NCBI GenBank assembly: GCA_013389055.1
Contig: JACAEC010000060.1
Coordinates: forward strand, 1-40,046
DNA length: 40,046 nt
From: Hydrogenophilaceae bacterium
GTDB taxonomy: Bacteria > Pseudomonadota > Gammaproteobacteria > Burkholderiales > Thiobacillaceae
Direction: 5' to 3'
Below the pieces are notes generated by a model. It was not told where the DNA came from, searched no databases, and saw only the letters and a program-made list of their open reading frames with translations. Shown piece after piece: positions 8,658 through 20,770 of the stretch. The translations under genes and the position numbers were made by a program. The stretch's first letter is position 1. Each line of letters opens with the position of its first letter.

Positions 8658-9734
8658 ATGACCGGATACCGAACCGACGACACCCGCATCGAGCAGGGCG
8701 ACGAATTGCTCGCGCCCATGCAGATCATGCGCGAGCTCAGGGCCAGCCAGACGGCGCTGAAGACCACCTACACCGCCCGCAGCGCCATCCATGACGTGCT
8801 GCGCGGCGCCGACGACCGGCTGGTGATCGTGGTCGGCCCCTGCTCCATCCATGACCCGGCGGCGGCGCTGGACTATGCCAAGCGCCTGAAGAAGCTGGCC
8901 GACGAGCTGACCCACGACCTGATCATCGTCATGCGGGTCTATTTCGAGAAACCGCGCACCACGGTGGGCTGGAAGGGCCTGATCAACGACCCGCACCTGA
9001 ACGAGAGCTTCGATATCAACGAAGGCCTGCGCCTGGCGCGCAAGATCCTGCTGGAGATCAACGAACTGGGCCTGCCCAGCGCCACCGAATTCCTCGACCT
9101 GATCTCGCCCCAATACCTGGCCGACCTGGTGGCCTGGGGCGCGATCGGCGCCCGCACCACCGAGTCGCAGAGCCACCGGCAGCTGGCCTCCGGCCTGTCC
9201 TGCCCGATCGGCTTCAAGAACGGCACCGATGGCAACATCAGGATCGCGGTCGATGCGATCAAGGCGGCCGAGGCGCGGCATCACTTCATCTCGATCACCA
9301 AGTCTGGCCATGTCGCCGTGTTCAAGACCGCCGGCAACGAGGACACCCACGTCATCCTGCGCGGCGGCAAGCAGCCAAACTACGATGCGACCAGCGTCGA
9401 TGCCGTCTGCCGCGACCTGGCCGCGGCCGGGCTGCGCCCGCAGGTGATGATCGACCTGTCGCATGCCAATTCCAGCAAGCAGTTCGAGCGCCAGATCGAG
9501 GTCGGCCACGACGTGGCCCGCCAGGTCGCCGGCGGCGACCCCCGCATCATCGGGGTGATGATCGAGTCCCACCTGAACCCCGGCCGCCAGGACCTCTGCC
9601 CGGGCAAGCCCCTGGAATACGGCACCTCGATCACCGACGGCTGCATCGGCTGGGCCGACACCGAGCCCCTGCTGCGGGAGCTGGCCGAGGCGGTACGGGA
9701 GCGTCGGCTGAAGCAGGACGGCAACGGCGAATAA
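8658..9734 (+). CDS. aroG: 3-deoxy-7-phosphoheptulonate (DAHP) synthase, class I, probably Phe-sensitive
   Basis: A 358-residue AroG/AroF/AroH-type enzyme that condenses phosphoenolpyruvate with erythrose 4-phosphate, the first step of the shikimate pathway. Motifs include VVGPCSIHDP near residue 60, MRVYFEKPRTTVGWKGLINDP in modified context, LPSATEFLD, GARTTESQSHR, GFKNGTDG, and the late DLSHANSSKQ and ESHL metal-site strands. Length is normal. The start ATG 8658 has AGGA six bases upstream. The Phe-rich leader and attenuator just upstream indicate that expression responds to Phe-tRNA charging, which makes the Phe-sensitive isozyme the likely assignment; the feedback ligand cannot be read from the protein with certainty. 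Confidence 0.96.
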   Translation: MTGYRTDDTRIEQGDELLAPMQIMRELRASQTALKTTYTARSAIHDVLRGADDRLVIVVGPCSIHDPAAALDYAKRLKKLADELTHDLIIVMRVYFEKPRTTVGWKGLINDPHLNESFDINEGLRLARKILLEINELGLPSATEFLDLISPQYLADLVAWGAIGARTTESQSHRQLASGLSCPIGFKNGTDGNIRIAVDAIKAAEARHHFISITKSGHVAVFKTAGNEDTHVILRGGKQPNYDATSVDAVCRDLAAAGLRPQVMIDLSHANSSKQFERQIEVGHDVARQVAGGDPRIIGVMIESHLNPGRQDLCPGKPLEYGTSITDGCIGWADTEPLLRELAEAVRERRLKQDGNGE

Positions 9735-9738
9735 GAGG

Positions 9739-9744
9739 TAAAAT
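9739..9744 (+). promoter_or_regulatory. -10 element of the SRP RNA promoter
   Basis: TAAAAT sits just after the aroG stop and ends six bases before the first base-paired nucleotide of the SRP RNA (about 9750), the expected distance to a transcription start. No good -35 is seen inside the end of aroG. Confidence 0.5.
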
Positions 9745-9749
9745 TCGCC

Positions 9750-9849
9750 GTGGCGGGTCTCCCCGCATGGCTAAGTTGCCAACCTGGTCAGGTCCGGAAG
9801 GAAGCAGCCACAGCGACCGATGCCAGTGCCGGGGGTAAGGCTCGCCACC
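9750..9849 (+). ncRNA. ffs: 4.5S signal recognition particle RNA
   Basis: The conserved SRP helix 8 core is present: CAGGTCCGGAAGGAAGCAGCC (9789-9809), containing the GGAA tetraloop and the A-rich internal loop bound by Ffh. The ends pair (GTGGCG 9750-9755 with CGCCAC 9843-9848) to form the rod expected for the short proteobacterial 4.5S RNA. With Ffh and FtsY it directs membrane proteins to the translocon. Location just upstream of dnaX is common among bacteria. Exact ends are estimated from the pairing. Confidence 0.95.
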
Positions 9850-9857
9850 CCAACTTC

Positions 9858-9953
9858 TGGTAAGCGGTGAACAGTGAGCGGCAAGCGGATGACAACTTCG
9901 AACACAGCGCCTTGGCCTGTCGCGGCTCACCGCCTACTGCTGACCGCTTGCCA
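9858..9953. repeat. Imperfect long inverted repeat between SRP RNA and dnaX
   Basis: The 24-base arms 9858-9881 and 9930-9953 are inverted copies with about five mismatches, separated by 48 bases. The right arm ends four bases before the dnaX ATG, where a ribosome binding site would be expected and none is seen. It resembles the inverted repeat between ebfC and recR in style (AAGCGG/CAGT modules versus GGCAGTCG/CAGT). It could act as an SRP RNA terminator or processing hairpin, or be a dispersed palindromic element. Confidence 0.6.
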
Positions 9954-9956
9954 TAA

Positions 9957-11621
9957 ATGAGCCACCAAGTTCTCGCCCGCAAATGGCGGCCCAAATCCTT
10001 CGCTGAACTGGTCGGCCAGGAACATGTGGTCCGGGCGCTCTCGAACGCGCTGAACCAGGGCCGGCTGCACCACGCCTATCTGCTCACCGGCACCCGCGGC
10101 TGCGGCAAGACCACCATCGCCCGCATCCTGGCCAAGTGCCTGAACTGCGAGACCGGCCTGACCGCCACCCCCTGCGGCACCTGCCCGGCCTGCCGGGAGA
10201 TCGAGACTGGCCGCTTCGTCGACCTGATCGAGATCGATGCCGCCTCCTACACCGGCATCGACAACATGCGCGAGGTTATCGAGAACGCCCAGTACGCGCC
10301 CACCGCCGGCCGCTACAAGGTCTACATCATCGACGAGGTGCACATGCTGTCGAAGAGCGCCTTCAACGCCATGTTGAAGACGCTGGAGGAGCCGCCGGCC
10401 CACGTGGTGTTCATCCTGGCCACCACCGACCCGCAGAAGGTGCCGGTGACCGTGCTCTCCCGCTGCCTGCAGTTCAACCTCAAGCTCTTGCCGCCGGTGC
10501 GGGTGGCCGAGCACCTGAAGAACGTGCTCGCCGCCGAAGGCATCGCCAACGAGCCGGCCGCGCTGCCGCTGATCGCCCGCGCCGCCGCCGGCAGCATGCG
10601 CGACGCCCTGTCCCTGCTCGACCAGGCCATCGCCTATGGCGGCGGCACGGTGCGCGAGCAGGAAACCCGCGACATGCTGGGCTCGGTCGACCAGGCCTAT
10701 CTGTTCCCCATCCTCGAGGCGCTGGCCAATAACGACGGCGCCGCCCTCATGCGCGAGGCCGAGAACATCGCCGCCCGCAGCTTCTCCTTCGAGGCCGCCC
10801 TGCAGGACCTCGGCCTGCTCCTGCACCAGATCGCCCTGGCCCAGACCGTGCCCGAGGCGGTGGCCGAGGACGTGTCCGAGCGCGAGCGCCTGTTCGCCCT
10901 GGCCCGCACGCTCGACGCCGAGACCGTGCAGCTCTATTACCAGATCGCCGGCCTCGGCCGGCGCGACCTGGAATGGGCGCCCGACGAATACGCCGGCTTT
11001 GCCATGGCCCTGATGCGCATGCTGGCCTTCAGCCCCGGCGCGCCGGCGCCGGCCGTGACTGCGCCAGCCCCACAATCATTGCCGGGCAAGCAACCGCACT
11101 CCCTCACCCCTACCCCCTCTCCCGGAGGGAGAGGGGCATCTCCCCCCTCCCCCCTCGGGGGAGCACCCGTTCCGGGCATGAAGGGCGGGGGTGAGGGCGT
11201 ACTGGCCGCCGAAGCCCCGAGTCCGGCCGTCAGTGCCTCTGCTTCGGCAAGCGGCTTCGACGGCAACTGGCTGGCCCTGGCCGGCAGCCTGAACGGCCTG
11301 ATCGGCCAGTTGGCCAGCGCCTGCGAGCTGATCGAGCACGGCCCCAAGCTGCTGCGCCTGCGCCTGCCGGAAACGCAAAGAAGCCTGCTGGCTGGCTTCG
11401 GCGACAAGCTCAAGGCCGCCTTGCAGGAGAAGATGGGGGCCGGGCTCAAGGTCGAGTTCAGCTTCGGCGCCACCCAGGGTGCCGCCCCGGCCGAGGTCGC
11501 TGCCCGCAACAAGGCCGAGCGACAGGCCGAGGCCGAAGCGGCCATCCAGAACGATCCCTTCGTCCAGGCCGTGGTCCAGGAGCTCGACGGCAAAGTGACC
11601 CAGATTCAACCCCTTCAGTAA
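9957..11621 (+). CDS. dnaX: DNA polymerase III subunit gamma/tau
   Basis: A 554-residue clamp-loader ATPase that loads the beta clamp and organises the replicase. Walker A GTRGCGKT at 45-52, zinc cysteines 64, 73, 76 and 79, Walker [10 protein letters not shown], and the SRC sensor motif (SRCLQF) are intact. The C-terminal tau part (about 420-554) is shorter and less conserved. No A-rich slippery heptamer like E. coli's was noticed, so a separate gamma form from frameshifting is not evident. Residues about 382-414 (Pro/Gly/Ser-rich [12 protein letters not shown] and onwards) are encoded by an inserted palindromic repeat in the linker between the AAA+ and tau portions. No Shine–Dalgarno sequence precedes ATG 9957. 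Followed after 11 bases by ebfC. Confidence 0.95.
   Translation: MSHQVLARKWRPKSFAELVGQEHVVRALSNALNQGRLHHAYLLTGTRGCGKTTIARILAKCLNCETGLTATPCGTCPACREIETGRFVDLIEIDAASYTGIDNMREVIENAQYAPTAGRYKVYIIDEVHMLSKSAFNAMLKTLEEPPAHVVFILATTDPQKVPVTVLSRCLQFNLKLLPPVRVAEHLKNVLAAEGIANEPAALPLIARAAAGSMRDALSLLDQAIAYGGGTVREQETRDMLGSVDQAYLFPILEALANNDGAALMREAENIAARSFSFEAALQDLGLLLHQIALAQTVPEAVAEDVSERERLFALARTLDAETVQLYYQIAGLGRRDLEWAPDEYAGFAMALMRMLAFSPGAPAPAVTAPAPQSLPGKQPHSLTPTPSPGGRGASPPSPLGGAPVPGMKGGGEGVLAAEAPSPAVSASASASGFDGNWLALAGSLNGLIGQLASACELIEHGPKLLRLRLPETQRSLLAGFGDKLKAALQEKMGAGLKVEFSFGATQGAAPAEVAARNKAERQAEAEAAIQNDPFVQAVVQELDGKVTQIQPLQ
11101..11197. repeat. Palindromic repeat element inserted in frame within dnaX
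   Basis: Outer 10-bp arms CCCTCACCCC (11101-11110) and GGGGTGAGGG (11188-11197) are perfect inverted copies. Inside are two further hairpins: CCCCTCTCCC/GGGAGAGGGG (11114-11123 / 11127-11136) and CTCCCCC/GGGGGAG (11147-11153 / 11157-11163). This cruciform architecture, and its peptide [12 protein letters not shown], match a widespread class of intergenic palindromic repeats of proteobacteria, here translated as 33 codons without breaking the frame. Confidence 0.9.
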
Positions 11622-11632
11622 GCGAGGCAACC

Positions 11633-11959
11633 ATGATCAAAGGCGGAATCGGCAACCTGATGAAGCAGGCCCAGCAGATGCAGGAGAACCTGCAAAAGGT
11701 CCAGGCCCAGATTGCGGAAATGGAAGTGGAAGGCCAGGCCGGCGCCGGCCTGGTCAAGGTGGTGATGACCGGCAAGCACGACGTCAAGCGCGTTGCCATC
11801 GACCCCTCGCTCATGCAGGACGACAAGGAAATGCTGGAAGACCTGATCGCCGCCGCGGTGAACGACGCCGTGCGCCGGGTGGAAACGGTCAGCCAGGAAA
11901 AGATGTCCGCGGTTACCGCCGGCATGCCGCTGCCGCCCGGCATGAAGTTCCCCTTCTAA
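11633..11959 (+). CDS. ebfC: YbaB/EbfC family nucleoid-associated protein
   Basis: A 108-residue protein with the YbaB/EbfC pattern: N-terminal [20 protein letters not shown] coiled helix, [28 protein letters not shown] in modified context, and a C-terminal LPPGMKFPF tail. The family forms a tweezer-like homodimer that binds DNA and associates with the nucleoid. The position between dnaX and recR is one of the most conserved small gene clusters in bacteria. ATG 11633 follows an AGGC-type weak binding site. Confidence 0.95.
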   Translation: MIKGGIGNLMKQAQQMQENLQKVQAQIAEMEVEGQAGAGLVKVVMTGKHDVKRVAIDPSLMQDDKEMLEDLIAAAVNDAVRRVETVSQEKMSAVTAGMPLPPGMKFPF

Positions 11960-12021
11960 GTTGGCAGTCGACAGTGTTCAGTTTGCAGTAAGACCAGTGG
12001 CTTCCTCTGCCGACTGCCAAC
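11960..12021. repeat. Inverted repeat between ebfC and recR
   Basis: GTTGGCAGTCG (11960-11970) pairs perfectly with CGACTGCCAAC (12011-12021), and the stem continues after one mismatch (CAG/CTG). It begins directly after the ebfC stop. It resembles the SRP RNA–dnaX inverted repeat and may be a dispersed palindromic element or a terminator-like hairpin without a T-run. Confidence 0.6.
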
Positions 12022-12046
12022 TGCCCGCTACTGACTCGTTCAAGCC

Positions 12047-12639
12047 ATGAAACTGCCCGGCACGCTCGAAGCCCTGATCGATGCCCTGCGCGTGCTGCCC
12101 GGGGTGGGTCCGAAATCGGCCGCCCGCATGGCCTATCATTTGATGCAGCGCGACCGTTTCGGCGCCCAGCGCTTGTCCGCCTGCCTGAACACGGCGCTGG
12201 AGAAGCTGCATCATTGCGAGCGCTGCAACAACTTCAGCGAGACGCCGGTCTGCGAACTCTGCGCCAGCCCCCGGCGCGATCCACGCCTGCTCTGCGTGGT
12301 CGAGATGCCGGTGGACCTGAACCGGATGGAAGAGACCCAGGCCTACAAGGGCCTGTATTTCGTGCTGATGGGCCGACTCTCGCCGCTCGATGGCATCGGC
12401 CCCAAGGAGATCGGCCTCGATCGGCTGTTGCAACGGGCACAGGACGGCGTTACCGAAGAAGTGGTGCTGGCCACCAATTACACCGCCGAGGGCGAGGCGA
12501 CGGCACACTATGTCAGCGAACTGCTCAAGGCCCGCGGCCTCAAGGTCAGCCGCATCGCCCGCGGCATCCCGGCCGGCGGCGAGCTAGAGTATGTCGATGC
12601 CATGACCATCGCCCAAGCGTTTACCGACCGGAGGTCCCT

Positions 12640-12643
<4 letters not shown>
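12047..12643 (+). CDS. recR: Recombination mediator protein RecR
   Basis: A 198-residue protein of normal length. It has the N-terminal helix-hairpin-helix ([20 protein letters not shown], about 14-33), a four-cysteine zinc finger (Cys57, 60, 69, 72 in HHCERCNN and VCELCAS), and a Toprim domain with [13 protein letters not shown] and [13 protein letters not shown]. With RecF and RecO it loads RecA on gapped DNA. Its TGA overlaps the GTG start of the following HDOD gene (GTGA). Confidence 0.96.
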
Positions 12644-17156
<4,513 letters not shown>

Positions 17157-17168
17157 AAGTTCCCCTTC

Positions 17169-17238
17169 CGTCATTCCCGTGGAAACGGGAATCCAGTAAA
17201 AATAAAAAAACTGGATGCCCGCCTCCGCGGGCATGACG
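17169..17238. repeat. Dispersed palindromic repeat (CGTCATTCCCG…GGGCATGACG type)
   Basis: Starts CGTCATTCCCG, contains a small inner hairpin (TTCCCGT/ACGGGAA), a central ATCCAG…CTGGAT inverted pair round an A-rich spacer, and ends CCGCGGGCATGACG. This is a well-known type of dispersed inverted repeat in beta- and gammaproteobacterial intergenic DNA. Its right half contains an ATG (17215) in frame with the following gene. It could also fold in the purB transcript and separate purB from cnoX expression. Confidence 0.85.
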
Positions 17239-17256
17239 AACTCTCAGGACACGACC

Positions 17257-18111
17257 ATGACCCAATACGCATTCGACGTAGACAGCAGCAACTTCCAGCA
17301 GATCGTCATCGAGGGCTCCAGGCAGGTGCCCGTGGTGGTCGACTTCTGGGCGCCCTGGTGCGGCCCGTGCAAGGTGCTCAAACCCATCCTGGAAAAACTG
17401 GCCGAGGAATACGGCGGCAAGTTCATCCTGGCCAAGGTCAACTCCGACGAGAACCAGGAACTCGCCGCCCAGTTCGGCGTGCGCGGCATCCCCAGCGTCA
17501 AGGCCCTCTACGGCGGCCAGATCGTCGACGAATTCTCCGGCGCGCTGCCCGAGGGCCAGGTGCGCGAATTCCTCGACCGCATCATCCCCTCGCCGGCCGA
17601 GGAGTTGCGGCTGAAGGCCGCCGAATTGAAAGCCGGCGGCGATGCCGCCCAGGCCCTGCAAGTGCTCGCCCAGGCCTCGCAGCTCGACGCCGCCAACGAG
17701 AAGGTGCGCCTGGACGCCGCCGAGATCCTGTTAGAGGTCGGCCAACTCGACGAGGCCAAACGCCTGCTCGACAGCCTGTCGCCGGCGATGAAGCTGGAAG
17801 ACCGCGTGGTGCAGCTCACGGCCAAGCTGAACTTCGCCCTGTCCGGCCAGAGCGGCGGCGACGAACAAGCCCTGCGCGACAAGATCGCGGCCGACGCCAA
17901 GGACATGGACAGCCGCCTGCAACTGGCCAACCTGCTCGTCGCCGCCGGCCGCCCGGCCGAAGGCATGGACCAGCTTTTGGAAATGATCGCCATCGACCGC
18001 GCCTGGAACGACGAGGCCGCGCGCAAGACCATGCTCTCGGTGTTCAGCCTGCTGGCCGGCAGCCCGCTGGTGGCGGAGTATCGGCGCAAGCTGGCCAGCG
18101 CCCTCAACTAA
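17257..18111 (+). CDS. cnoX: Thioredoxin–TPR protein, CnoX (YbbN) family
   Basis: A 284-residue co-chaperone-like protein. Residues 1-110 are a thioredoxin fold with WAPWCGPCK (Cys35 and Cys38), GIPSVKALYGG and the cis-Pro; residues about 120-284 are TPR-like helices (AAEILLEVGQLDEAKRLLDSL, LANLLVAAGRPAEGMDQLLEM). In E. coli CnoX protects proteins from oxidation and hands them to GroEL and DnaK; E. coli lacks the CXXC pair, whereas this protein keeps CGPC and may be redox active. I chose ATG 17257 instead of ATG 17215, which lies inside the palindromic repeat. A decayed copy of its last codons is found at 22331-22429. Confidence 0.92.
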   Translation: MTQYAFDVDSSNFQQIVIEGSRQVPVVVDFWAPWCGPCKVLKPILEKLAEEYGGKFILAKVNSDENQELAAQFGVRGIPSVKALYGGQIVDEFSGALPEGQVREFLDRIIPSPAEELRLKAAELKAGGDAAQALQVLAQASQLDAANEKVRLDAAEILLEVGQLDEAKRLLDSLSPAMKLEDRVVQLTAKLNFALSGQSGGDEQALRDKIAADAKDMDSRLQLANLLVAAGRPAEGMDQLLEMIAIDRAWNDEAARKTMLSVFSLLAGSPLVAEYRRKLASALN

Positions 18112-18129
18112 GCCACCCGTGCAGGCCGC

Positions 18130-20004
18130 TTACAGCTCCACCTGCGTCCCCAGTTCCACCACCCGGTTCGGCGGCAGATTGAAATAGGCCGCCGGACTGC
18201 CGGCATTGCGGCTTTGCGCGATGAACAGCTTCTGCCGCCACAACGCCATGTCGCGCTCCGGCCGGGCGATCAGCGTCTCCCGGCCGAGGAAGAAAGTGGT
18301 GTCGGCCAGATCGCAGGACAGTTTCACCCCGGCGCAAGTCTGCAAGGTCTCGCTCAGGTCCGGCCGGTCCATGAAGCCGAAGCGGACTTCGGCGCGATAG
18401 AAGCGGTCGCCCAAGTGAGTGACGGTCACCCGGTCGGCCATGGCGACATAGGGCACGTCGCTGAATTGCACATTCAGGATCACCACCCGCTCGTGCAGGC
18501 TCTTGTAATGCTTGAGGCTGTGCAGCAATGCATGCGGCACCTGCCCAGGGTTGGGCGTGAGGAACACCGCAGTGCCGGCGATGCTGGGCAGGCTGGAACC
18601 CGCCATGGACTCGACGAAGCCGCTCAGGGGCAGGCCACCCTGGTCGCGGCGTTCCTTGAGCAGATCGCGGCCGCGCTTCCAGGTGCTCATCAGGATGAAC
18701 ACGCCGGCGCCGAAGGCGAGCGGGAACCATCCGCCGTCGACAATCTTGCTCAGGTTGGCGCCGAAGAAGGCCAGGTCCATGGCCATGAAGGCCAGCAGGA
18801 TCGCGCCCGCCGCCGGCCGGCTCCAGCCCCAGGCCCGGCGTGCCACGACATAGACCAGCAGGGTGGTGATGATCATGGTGCCGGAGACCGAGATGCCATA
18901 GGCCGCGGCCAGGTTGGTCGACGAGCCGAAACCCAGCACCAGCGCCACCACGGCGAGGAACAGCGCCCAGTTGATGCCGGGCAGGTAGATCTGCCCTCGC
19001 TCCAGGCTGGAGGTGTGCTGGACCAGCATGCGCGGGGCGTAGCCGAGCTGCACCGCCTGGTTGGTAATGGAATAAACCCCGGAGATCACCGCCTGCGAGG
19101 CGATCACCGTGGCCGCCGTGGCCAGCGCCACCATGGGATACAAGGCCCAGTCCGGCGCCATGTGATAGAAGGGATGGGCAATCGCCTCGGGCTGCGTCAG
19201 CAGCAGGGCGCCCTGGCCGAAGTAGTTCAGGGTCAAAGCCGGCAGCACCAGGCCCAGCCAGGCCAGGCGCACCGGCCGGGTGCCGAAGTGGCCCATGTCG
19301 GCATACAGCGTCTCGGCCCCGGTCACCGCCAGGAACACCGCGCCGAGGGCGAGAAAGGCCAGCCCAGGCTGGGCCTGGAAGAAGGCCAAGGCATGCAGCG
19401 GCGACAGCGCGGCCAGCACCTGCGGCGCCTGCAGGATGTTGCCCACGCCCAGGGCGGCCAGGGCCAGGAACCAGATGGTGGTGATCGGCCCGAACAGGCC
19501 GCCGACCCGGCCGGTGCCATGCCGCTGCACGGCTAACAGCGCCAAGAGCACGCCCAGGGTAATGGGGATGATCCAGTCCTTGAAGGCAGGGGTGGCCACC
19601 TCCAGCCCCTCCACCGCCGAGAGCACCGAGATGGCCGGGGTGATGATGCCGTCGCCATAAAACAGCGCCGTGCCGAACAAGCCCAGCAGCATGAGGGCGC
19701 GGGCCTGGCCCGGGTTGCGGGTATGCCGCTGCACCAGGGCGATCAGGGCCATGATGCCGCCCTCGCCGCGGTTGTCGGCACGCATGATGAAGGCGGCGTA
19801 CTTCAGCGTCACCACCAGCATCAGCGACCAGAAGATCAGCGACAGGATGCCGAGGATGTTGTCCGGCGTGATCGGCACCGGGTGGTGCGCGCCGGCGAAC
19901 ACCTCTTTCATCGTGTAGAGGGGGCTGGTGCCGATATCGCCGTAGACCACGCCGAGGGCGGCGAGGGTGAGGGCGGGCAGGCGCTTGTTGTCGCTGGTGG
20001 CCAT
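18130..20004 (-). CDS. kup: Potassium uptake protein Kup
   Basis: A 624-residue inner-membrane K+/H+ symporter of the KUP/HAK/KT family, with about 12 membrane helices (residues ~10-450) and a cytoplasmic C-terminal part. The family start LAALGVVYGDIGTSPLYTMKE, RADNRGEGGIMALIAL, GDGIITPAISVLSAVEGLE and GAVFLAVTGAETLYADMGHFG are seen in fragments of this form. ATG at 20004 is chosen since the upstream extension lacks similarity and runs into the kdpE 3' end. It converges with cnoX (18-base gap) and lies downstream of kdpE–kdpD in the same direction, suggesting K+-responsive control. Confidence 0.95.
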   Translation of the reverse strand: MATSDNKRLPALTLAALGVVYGDIGTSPLYTMKEVFAGAHHPVPITPDNILGILSLIFWSLMLVVTLKYAAFIMRADNRGEGGIMALIALVQRHTRNPGQARALMLLGLFGTALFYGDGIITPAISVLSAVEGLEVATPAFKDWIIPITLGVLLALLAVQRHGTGRVGGLFGPITTIWFLALAALGVGNILQAPQVLAALSPLHALAFFQAQPGLAFLALGAVFLAVTGAETLYADMGHFGTRPVRLAWLGLVLPALTLNYFGQGALLLTQPEAIAHPFYHMAPDWALYPMVALATAATVIASQAVISGVYSITNQAVQLGYAPRMLVQHTSSLERGQIYLPGINWALFLAVVALVLGFGSSTNLAAAYGISVSGTMIITTLLVYVVARRAWGWSRPAAGAILLAFMAMDLAFFGANLSKIVDGGWFPLAFGAGVFILMSTWKRGRDLLKERRDQGGLPLSGFVESMAGSSLPSIAGTAVFLTPNPGQVPHALLHSLKHYKSLHERVVILNVQFSDVPYVAMADRVTVTHLGDRFYRAEVRFGFMDRPDLSETLQTCAGVKLSCDLADTTFFLGRETLIARPERDMALWRQKLFIAQSRNAGSPAAYFNLPPNRVVELGTQVEL

Positions 20005-20089
20005 GTGGCATCCCGAAGCATGATGGGGATATTCATGATGGCAGCTTGGGGATAAAAAAGGCGTAAACGCCAGCGCCCGGCCGATGGTG

Positions 20090-20770
20090 TTAAAGCACCA
20101 TGCGGTAACCGACCCCGGTCTCGGTGAGCAAATGGCGGGGGCGGGTGCGGTCGGCCTCCAGCTTCTGGCGCAGGCGGCCGATGTAGATGCGCAGGTAATG
20201 GCTGTCGCCGGCATGGCCCTCGCCCCACACCGCGCGCAGAATCTGGCGCTGGGTCAGCACCCGGTCCGGGTGGCTGGCCAGATACACCAGCAGGTTGAAT
20301 TCGATCGGCGTCAGCTTCACCGGGCTACCGGCACGGCTGACCTGGCGCCGGGCCAGGTCGATCTCGGTCTCGCCGAAGCGGATCAGCGCTTGCTCCGGCA
20401 TATCGCGCGGCAGGCGCCGGCGCGACAGGGCATGCACCCGGGCCAGCAGCTCGGCCACGCCGAAAGGTTTGACCAGATAGTCGTCCGCCCCGGCCTCCAG
20501 CGCATCCACCTTGTCCGCCTCCTGGCTGCGGGCGGAGAGCACCAGGATCGGCGCATCGGACCAGGTGCGGAAGGCGCGGATGAACTCGCTACCGTCGGCG
20601 TCCGGCAGGCCGAGGTCGAGGATCACCAGTCCGGGCCGCCGCTCGGCGGCCTCGGCCAGTGCCAGGGAGACACTGCCTGCCTCGGCCACCGTCCAACCGT
20701 CCTGGGCCAAGGTCAGGCGCAGAAAGCGGCGGATGTCGGGCTCGTCCTCGACGATCAGCACTTGAGTCAC
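20090..20770 (-). CDS. kdpE: KdpE-like response regulator (OmpR family)
   Basis: A 226-residue two-domain regulator. The receiver domain (1-115) has the acidic pair in VEDE, phospho-acceptor Asp52 (ILDLGLPDADG) and Lys101 (YLVKPFG). The winged-helix DNA-binding domain (about 130-226) ends GHAGDSHYLRIYIGRLRQKLE and LLTETGVGYRMVL, which is KdpE-like. The GTG start overlaps the stop of the histidine kinase (GTGA). No kdpFABC operon is in the window; the neighbouring potassium transporter is kup, so that may be a target. Confidence 0.92.
   Translation of the reverse strand: MTQVLIVEDEPDIRRFLRLTLAQDGWTVAEAGSVSLALAEAAERRPGLVILDLGLPDADGSEFIRAFRTWSDAPILVLSARSQEADKVDALEAGADDYLVKPFGVAELLARVHALSRRRLPRDMPEQALIRFGETEIDLARRQVSRAGSPVKLTPIEFNLLVYLASHPDRVLTQRQILRAVWGEGHAGDSHYLRIYIGRLRQKLEADRTRPRHLLTETGVGYRMVL

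Noticed and set aside
9957-11621. Programmed frameshift in dnaX as in E. coli
   Set aside because: No A-AAA-AAG-like slippery site noticed in the expected region; the strong hairpins there are part of the inserted palindrome.
17215-17256. Upstream ATG as the start of cnoX
   Set aside because: It lies inside the palindromic repeat and adds a segment without thioredoxin homology; ATG 17257 fits the family N-terminus better.
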